A stretch of 64,000 bases of DNA, from contig NZ_JAVHJU010000033.1 in NCBI RefSeq assembly GCF_031082405.1, positions 1 through 64,000 on the forward strand. The letters run 5' to 3'. Source of the DNA: Amycolatopsis sp. A133 (GTDB taxonomy: Bacteria > Actinomycetota > Actinomycetes > Mycobacteriales > Pseudonocardiaceae). The translations under genes and the position numbers were made by a program. A model generated the notes under the pieces. The model was not told the origin of the DNA. It worked only from the letters and a program-made list of their open reading frames with translations, and made no database searches. Positions within the stretch are counted from its first letter, which is position 1; each line of letters opens with the position of its first letter. This document shows positions 59,756 to 64,000 of the stretch, piece after piece.

Positions 59756-61017
59756 CCGGCGACGGCCGTCGCGCGGTGCAGCAGCAGGGCGCGCTCGCGG
59801 GCGTTCTCCGTCATCTCCGCCGCCCGCCGGAACTCCTGCTCGGCCTCCTCGAAGCGGCCCAGTTTCTCCAGCAGGTCACCCCGGACGCTCGGCAGCAAGT
59901 GGTAGTCCTTCAACGCCGGATCGTCGGCGACCGCGTCGACCACTTCCAGGCCCGCTGACGGCCCGTACGCCATCGCCACCGCGACCCCGCGGTTCAGCTC
60001 GATCACCGGGGACGGCTGGAGCTTGCCGAGGCCTTCGTACAGCGCCGCGATCCGCGTCCAGTCCGTCTCCTCCGGCGTCCGCGCCCGGGCGTGGCAGGCC
60101 GCGATCGCCGCCTGGGCGGAGTACGGGCCGTACGCGCCTTCCGCGATCTGCTCGGACAGGGACAGCGCCGCGAGGCCGTGCTGGATCAGCAGCCGGTCCC
60201 AGCGGGAGCGGTCCTGGTCCAGCAGCAGCACCGGCTCGCCGTTCGGGCCGGTGCGGGCCTTCGCGCGGGACGCCTGGAGCTCCATCAGCGCGACCAAGCC
60301 GTGGACCTCCGACTCGCCCGGCATCAGCCCGGCGAGCACGCGGCCGAGCCGCATCGCCTCCTCGCAGAGCGCCGGCCGCATCCAGTCGTCGCCGCGGGTG
60401 GCCGAGTAGCCCTCGTTGAAGACCAGGTAGACGACCTCGAGCACGGACGACAGCCGGGCGACGCGCTCGTCGCCCTCCGGCACCTCGAAGGGCACCTTCG
60501 CCGCGGCGAGGGCCTTCTTCGCCCGCACGATGCGCTGGGCGATCGTCGATTCGCGGACCAGGAAGGCGCGCGCGATCTCGTCGGTGGTCAGACCGCCGAG
60601 CATCCGCAACGTCAGCGCGACCCGCGCCTGCGTGTTCAGCACCGGGTGGCAGGCGACGAAGAGCAGGCGGAGGACGTCGTCCTCGATGTGGTCGTCGAGC
60701 GCGGCGTCGAAGTCCGGCAGCACGCCTTCGCCGAGCTGCTGGTCGCGCCCCACTTCCTCGAGCTTTTCCGCGTACCGCTCGTTGCGGCGGAACAGGTCGA
60801 TCGCCCGGCGCTTGGCGGTGGTCATCAGCCACGCGCCGGGGTTGCGGGGCACGCCGGACTCCGGCCACTGCTCCAGCGCGTTGACCAAGGCGTCCTGCGC
60901 CAGCTCTTCGGCGAGACCGACGTCGCCGCGGGCCATCCGGGCCAGGCCCGCGATGAGCCGCGGCGATTCGATCCGCCAGACCGCCTCTACCGTGCTCCGG
61001 GTGTCCGCAACCGTCAC
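59752..61017 (-). CDS. ECF sigma factor with C-terminal TPR-like extension (ECF42 type)
   Basis: 421 residues. Sigma-2 (about 12-80; AEELAQDALVNALEQWP) and sigma-4 (about 115-170; TTDEIARAFLVRESTIAQRI) are followed by a long helical extension (about 190-420; DUF6596 and TPR-like) needed for ECF42 activity. ECF42 genes sit beside DGPF/YCII genes and lack an anti-sigma factor, as here. It is the third gene after two such proteins, 39 bases downstream. Start ATG 61017. Confidence 0.9.
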   Translation of the reverse strand: MTVADTRSTVEAVWRIESPRLIAGLARMARGDVGLAEELAQDALVNALEQWPESGVPRNPGAWLMTTAKRRAIDLFRRNERYAEKLEEVGRDQQLGEGVLPDFDAALDDHIEDDVLRLLFVACHPVLNTQARVALTLRMLGGLTTDEIARAFLVRESTIAQRIVRAKKALAAAKVPFEVPEGDERVARLSSVLEVVYLVFNEGYSATRGDDWMRPALCEEAMRLGRVLAGLMPGESEVHGLVALMELQASRAKARTGPNGEPVLLLDQDRSRWDRLLIQHGLAALSLSEQIAEGAYGPYSAQAAIAACHARARTPEETDWTRIAALYEGLGKLQPSPVIELNRGVAVAMAYGPSAGLEVVDAVADDPALKDYHLLPSVRGDLLEKLGRFEEAEQEFRRAAEMTENARERALLLHRATAVAG

Positions 61018-61056
61018 CCGGCCATCAGACAGGGTGATCAGCCGCGGTGCAACCCA

Positions 61057-61407
61057 CTACTCGCTGATCGGGCGGATCTCCAGCACACCGCCCTTCGCCT
61101 CCGGGTTGGGCGCCTGCTTCATCAGCGCGACGACCTCCTCGAGCGATTCGCCGTTGAGCACCCAGAACCCGGCGATCAGTTCCTTCGTCTCCGCGAAGGG
61201 TCCGTCGATGACCTTCGGCTCGGCGTCGCCCTCGAAGACGACACGCACGCCCTCCGCGCTCGACGTCAGGCCCTCGGCGAGCACGATCCGGCCCTCGCCG
61301 AACAGCCGGTCGTTGAACTGCGCCATCTCGGCCAGCTCGCCGGCGCTGGGCTGGAACCCGGCCGCCTCGGACTCGGCGCTGGCCTTGACCATCACCATGA
61401 ACCGCAT
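61057..61407 (-). CDS. DGPF-domain (YCII family) protein 2
   Basis: 116 residues with MRFMVMVKA at the start and the DGPFAETKELIAGFWVL signature. A ferredoxin-like YCII fold; the function of DGPF proteins in ECF42 regulons is unknown, perhaps stress-related catalysis. ATG 61407 shares one base with the stop of the upstream DGPF gene (TGATG). Confidence 0.88.
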   Translation of the reverse strand: MRFMVMVKASAESEAAGFQPSAGELAEMAQFNDRLFGEGRIVLAEGLTSSAEGVRVVFEGDAEPKVIDGPFAETKELIAGFWVLNGESLEEVVALMKQAPNPEAKGGVLEIRPISE

Positions 61408-61832
61408 CACGCCTCCCCGGCGCCCTGCGTGCGAAGCCGTCCCTCCAGTGCTTCCACCTCGGGCGTCATGTTCTCGAAGTCGGACGCCTCGGCGACGCGG
61501 CGGATCTCGACCTCGCCGGCTTGGCCGTCGGGGTTGGGCATCCGCTTGATCCACTCGATGCACTCTTCGCGGTCGCGGCACTGCAGGATCCAGAAACCGC
61601 CGACGAGCTCCTTGGTCTCGGCGAACGGGCCGTCGACGACCTTGGGCTCCTCGGTGCCGGAGAAGACGACCCGCGCGCCCTGCGAACTCGGCGTGAGGCC
61701 CTCGCCGGCGAGCAGGATGCCGGCCTTGACCATTTCCTCGTTGAACTTGCCCATCTCGGCCAGCAGCTCGGCGCTCGGGCCCTCGCCCGCCTCGGACTCT
61801 TCGTTCGTCTTGACGATCACCATGAACCGCAC
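61407..61832 (-). CDS. DGPF-domain (YCII family) protein 1
   Basis: 141 residues; MRFMVIVKT and DGPFAETKELVGGFWIL mark the family. A C-terminal extension of about 25 residues is not in its paralogue. GTG 61832 with GGAGA upstream. First gene of the operon, behind the ECF-type promoter. A paralogue of the next gene. Confidence 0.88.
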   Translation of the reverse strand: MRFMVIVKTNEESEAGEGPSAELLAEMGKFNEEMVKAGILLAGEGLTPSSQGARVVFSGTEEPKVVDGPFAETKELVGGFWILQCRDREECIEWIKRMPNPDGQAGEVEIRRVAEASDFENMTPEVEALEGRLRTQGAGEA

Positions 61833-61863
61833 AGCGGTCTCCTCTCGGTCGGTCCTGCCTACG

Positions 61864-61891
61864 CGTCGAACGGCCGGGCGCCGGATCGACA
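61864..61891 (-). promoter_or_regulatory. Candidate ECF42 promoter
   Basis: On the minus strand TGTCGA (61891-61886) is followed after 17 bases by CGACG (61868-61864), about 32 bases before the first DGPF gene. TGTCGA is the -35 element I recall for ECF42 sigma factors. It would make the operon autoregulated. Confidence 0.6.
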
Positions 61892-61978
61892 GGCGCCGCC
61901 GAAAATCTTCAGCGCCGGAAAACTAGCAGCTCAGGGCCGATCGGGGGCGACAATTCGGACAGGGGAGAATCGTCAGCC

Positions 61979-62962
61979 GTGGCGGTACTCCCCGACGATC
62001 TCTCCTCCGCGCTCGACGACGAGCTGGCCCGGCACCCGGTGGGCCGGCTGACCCAGTCCGTCGACCGGCTCAGCACGCGCTACCGCCAAGGTGACGTGGC
62101 GACTTCGCCGATCCTCGGCTCCGAAGCCGACGTAGCTGCGTACGCGGGCTACCGGATGCCGGCGACCTACGCCGCCGTACACGCTGCGCTCGCCGAAGCC
62201 GCTTCACGCGCTCCCGGCTTCGAGCCGCGTACGCAGATCGACGTCGGCGGAGGCACCGGTGCCGCGGTGTGGGCCGCGGCGGGCGTGTGGCCGTCCCTGG
62301 TGAAGTGCACGGTGCTGGAGCAGGTCGCCGGCGCGATCGGTCTCGGCAAGCGGCTCGCCGCGGGTGCCGCGCTCCCGGCGGTCCGGGGCGCGGAGTGGCG
62401 GCGCGGGTTCGTCGACCCCGCCGCGCCGCCCCCGGAAGCGGACCTCGTCACGCTGTCGTACGTGCTCGGCGAGCTGCCGGACACCACGCGCACCGACGTC
62501 GTGCGCTGGCTGGCGGCGAAGGCCGGGGCGGTCGCGCTGATCGAGCCGGGCACGCCGGCGGGGTACGAGCGGATCCGCGCCGCACGGGCCCAGCTGATCG
62601 AGCTCGGCCTGCACGTCGTCGCGCCCTGCCCGCACGACGCGGCGTGCCCCATCGCGCCCGGCGAGGACTGGTGCCACTTCGCCACCCGGCTCCCGCGCTC
62701 GGGCCTGCACCGGAAGCTGAAGGCGGGCACGCTCGGGTTCGAGGACGAGAAGTTCGCGTACGTCGTCGCGACGCGGAGCACGCCGGAGCGCCCGGACGCG
62801 CGGATCATCCGGCACCCGAAGAAGCACAAGGGCTGGGTGGCGCTCGACCTGTGCACGGCTTCCGAGGGGCTGAAGCCCGGAGTCGCCGTCTCGAAGAAGC
62901 AGGGCCAGCGGTACCGCGCGGCCCGGGACGCCGAATGGGGCGACGGCTGGTCTTCCGCCTGA
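61979..62962 (+). CDS. Rsm22-family protein (ribosome-associated methyltransferase-like)
   Basis: 327 residues. The SAM-binding region QIDVGGGTGAAVWAA lies near residue 82. A four-cysteine set (PCPHDAACPIAPGEDWCHF, plus LDLCTAS near the end) is that of Rsm22, which binds an iron-sulphur cluster and helps small-subunit assembly in mitochondria and bacteria. The actinobacterial role is not known. GTG start at 61979. Confidence 0.85.
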   Translation: MAVLPDDLSSALDDELARHPVGRLTQSVDRLSTRYRQGDVATSPILGSEADVAAYAGYRMPATYAAVHAALAEAASRAPGFEPRTQIDVGGGTGAAVWAAAGVWPSLVKCTVLEQVAGAIGLGKRLAAGAALPAVRGAEWRRGFVDPAAPPPEADLVTLSYVLGELPDTTRTDVVRWLAAKAGAVALIEPGTPAGYERIRAARAQLIELGLHVVAPCPHDAACPIAPGEDWCHFATRLPRSGLHRKLKAGTLGFEDEKFAYVVATRSTPERPDARIIRHPKKHKGWVALDLCTASEGLKPGVAVSKKQGQRYRAARDAEWGDGWSSA

Positions 62963-62984
62963 CCCGGTGGCAGGGTGGCTGCCC

Positions 62985-63483
62985 ATGGGGAGAGTCATCG
63001 CGGAAATCAGCATGTCGGCGGACGGCGTCGTCGCCGGTCCGGACACCAGCACCGAACACCGCCTCGGCAAGGACGGCGGCCTGCTGCACGAGTGGATGTT
63101 CGAGGGCACCGGCACCGACGGCGAGATCGCGGCGAAGCTGTTCGACGGCACGGGCGCGTTCGTGGTCGGCCGCACGCTGTTCGACGTCGGCGTGGAGCCG
63201 TGGGGCGATGACGGCACGTTCGAGAAGCCGGTGTTCGTCGTGACGAACCGGCCGCACGAACCGGTCGTCAAGGGCCCGACGAGGTTCACGTTCGTCACCG
63301 ACGGCCCGCAAAGTGCCCTGAAGCAGGCGAAAGCCGCGGCGGGCGACGAGAACGTCGTCCTGCTGCGCAGCGGCACGACCCCGCGCCAGCCCCTCCCGGC
63401 CGCGCTGGTCGACGAGCCCCCGCCGGTACGTCGTCCCGCTGCTGTTCAACGCCGACGCCGGCCGGCACGTGATGCCGCACTGA
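62985..63483 (+). pseudogene. RibD-C/DHFR-family gene with damaged C terminus
   Basis: ATG 62985 (MGRVIAEISMSADG) opens a normal reductase-like domain: AFVVGRTLFDVG, FVVTNRPHEPVV, LLRSGTTPRQPLPAALVDE. After VDE near 63415 the frame is lost. The next family strand, YVVPLLFNADAG, is in another frame and ends soon at 63483; the last 30 or so residues of the family are absent. Either a frameshift plus deletion or an error. Confidence 0.7.
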
Positions 63484-63484
63484 A

Positions 63485-64000
63485 CTAAGGCATCCGGACC
63501 GTCCGCAGGAACGCCGGCAGCAGCCACGGCCGCGGGCCGCCGATCCGCACGCCGCCGATCAGCACCGCGTGGACGCGGGAGATCCGGCCGAACATCATCG
63601 GTACCAGCACCGATGGGTCGAAGCGCAGCCGGACGTCCGCCGTGCCGTCCGGCTGCTCGTACCGCAGCCTTCCGTGCTGCAACGCCAGCACCGCCGGTTT
63701 TGTGTGCGCCGACCGGAACTCGACCGCGATGCGGCGGGGTGACGGCGTTGCGTCGTCGAGGAGGTGGCCCATGTCGTTGCGCACCATGCCGAACAGGAAC
63801 AGCTCCAGGAACAGCGCCTCGAGCCGGGCCGGGATGCGCCACGGCTGCCCGAGCGCGCGGGCGATGTCGAGGCCGTGGATCAGCATCTCGTTGACCAGGT
63901 GCGCGAGGACGCCCGCGACCGGCACGCGGGAGCCGCCCAGCCACCACACCGGCTTCTCCGGGTCGAGGTCCGCGCTGACCAGGAGCACCTCGGCGATGTC
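63485..64000 (-). CDS. MDMPI-like / DinB-fold protein, 5' end beyond the window
   Basis: At least 172 residues; the frame is open at the right edge. It holds the second half of a maleylpyruvate-isomerase-family protein (NEMLIHGLDIARALGQPW has the metal histidine), and an SCP2-like C-terminal part. A mycothiol-dependent enzyme or an uncharacterised relative. The stop at 63485 is next to the broken reductase stop. Confidence 0.65.
   Translation of the reverse strand, partial: DIAEVLLVSADLDPEKPVWWLGGSRVPVAGVLAHLVNEMLIHGLDIARALGQPWRIPARLEALFLELFLFGMVRNDMGHLLDDATPSPRRIAVEFRSAHTKPAVLALQHGRLRYEQPDGTADVRLRFDPSVLVPMMFGRISRVHAVLIGGVRIGGPRPWLLPAFLRTVRMP

Overview
This window is chromosomal DNA of a high-GC actinomycete. 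Coding sequence has very high third-position GC, GTG starts and four-base GTGA gene overlaps are common, and the gene set (DasR-type regulator, MurT/GatD, mycothiol-dependent isomerase family, AfsR-type SARP, ectABCD, actinobacterial gas-vesicle genes) fits Pseudonocardiales. Amycolatopsis is my best guess, from gene content and the style of intergenic palindromes; this is inference. I see no rRNA, tRNA, CRISPR array, transposase or phage gene, and no origin.

Layout. 1-4.6 kb: a DHA2 drug exporter, then a dasR-like GntR regulator divergent from an amino-sugar operon (SIS-domain deaminase plus GlcNAc kinase) with a dre palindrome between them. 4.7-10.5 kb: a DUF3159 membrane protein, a GDSL esterase, an OmpA/BON envelope protein with a small membrane partner (an arfA-like arrangement), a translationally coupled DUF6932 plus unknown-protein pair, and a DUF4190/MmpS-like lipoprotein-like protein. 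10.7-17 kb: an AfsR-type SARP regulator and the complete ectABCD compatible-solute operon with a strong terminator. 17-24.4 kb: a frameshifted patatin-like phospholipase, a STAND (NB-ARC) TPR protein, a decayed DUF445 gene and an Abi-alpha protein. 24.4-28.5 kb: mycothiol-dependent isomerase family enzyme, LapA protein, M19 dipeptidase with divergent MarR, a truncated glyoxalase remnant and an amidohydrolase.

28.5-33.1 kb: aerobic benzoate degradation by the epoxy (box) route, boxC-boxB-benzoate-CoA ligase-amidohydrolase in one minus-strand operon, without boxA. 33.2-42 kb: small membrane protein, GNAT acetyltransferase with an upstream leader ORF, an SDR/TetR pair flanked by 27-bp direct repeats and so probably a later insertion at the end of a GH3 beta-glucosidase gene, followed by several small redox and regulator genes with clear operators. 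42-47.4 kb: ABC exporter, two paralogous 2-keto-pentenoate-hydratase-family genes divergent from a VOC enzyme, and two small cytosolic genes. 47.4-50.2 kb: a translationally coupled gas-vesicle cluster that carries several frameshifts and deletions. 50.4-54.5 kb: a two-component system and murT/gatD (lipid II amidation). 54.6-64 kb: quinone-oxidoreductase (frameshifted) with divergent TetR, IclR plus lactate permease, HD hydrolase, an ECF42-type sigma factor with two DGPF (YCII) proteins behind a likely autoregulated promoter, an Rsm22-type protein, a truncated RibD-C protein, and a gene running off the right edge.

Two themes stand out. First, the window holds many long perfect palindromes, some at convergent stop codons and one family (core CTTTCACGTGAAAG) found twice in an intergenic region and twice inside the SARP coding sequence. 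Second, seven loci are frameshifted, deleted or truncated. Some are single-base changes that could be sequence errors; others (DUF445, gvpO) have lost internal blocks and look like real decay. The candidates for undescribed systems are the DUF6932 pair (8115-9472) and the STAND/patatin neighbourhood (17213-24388).
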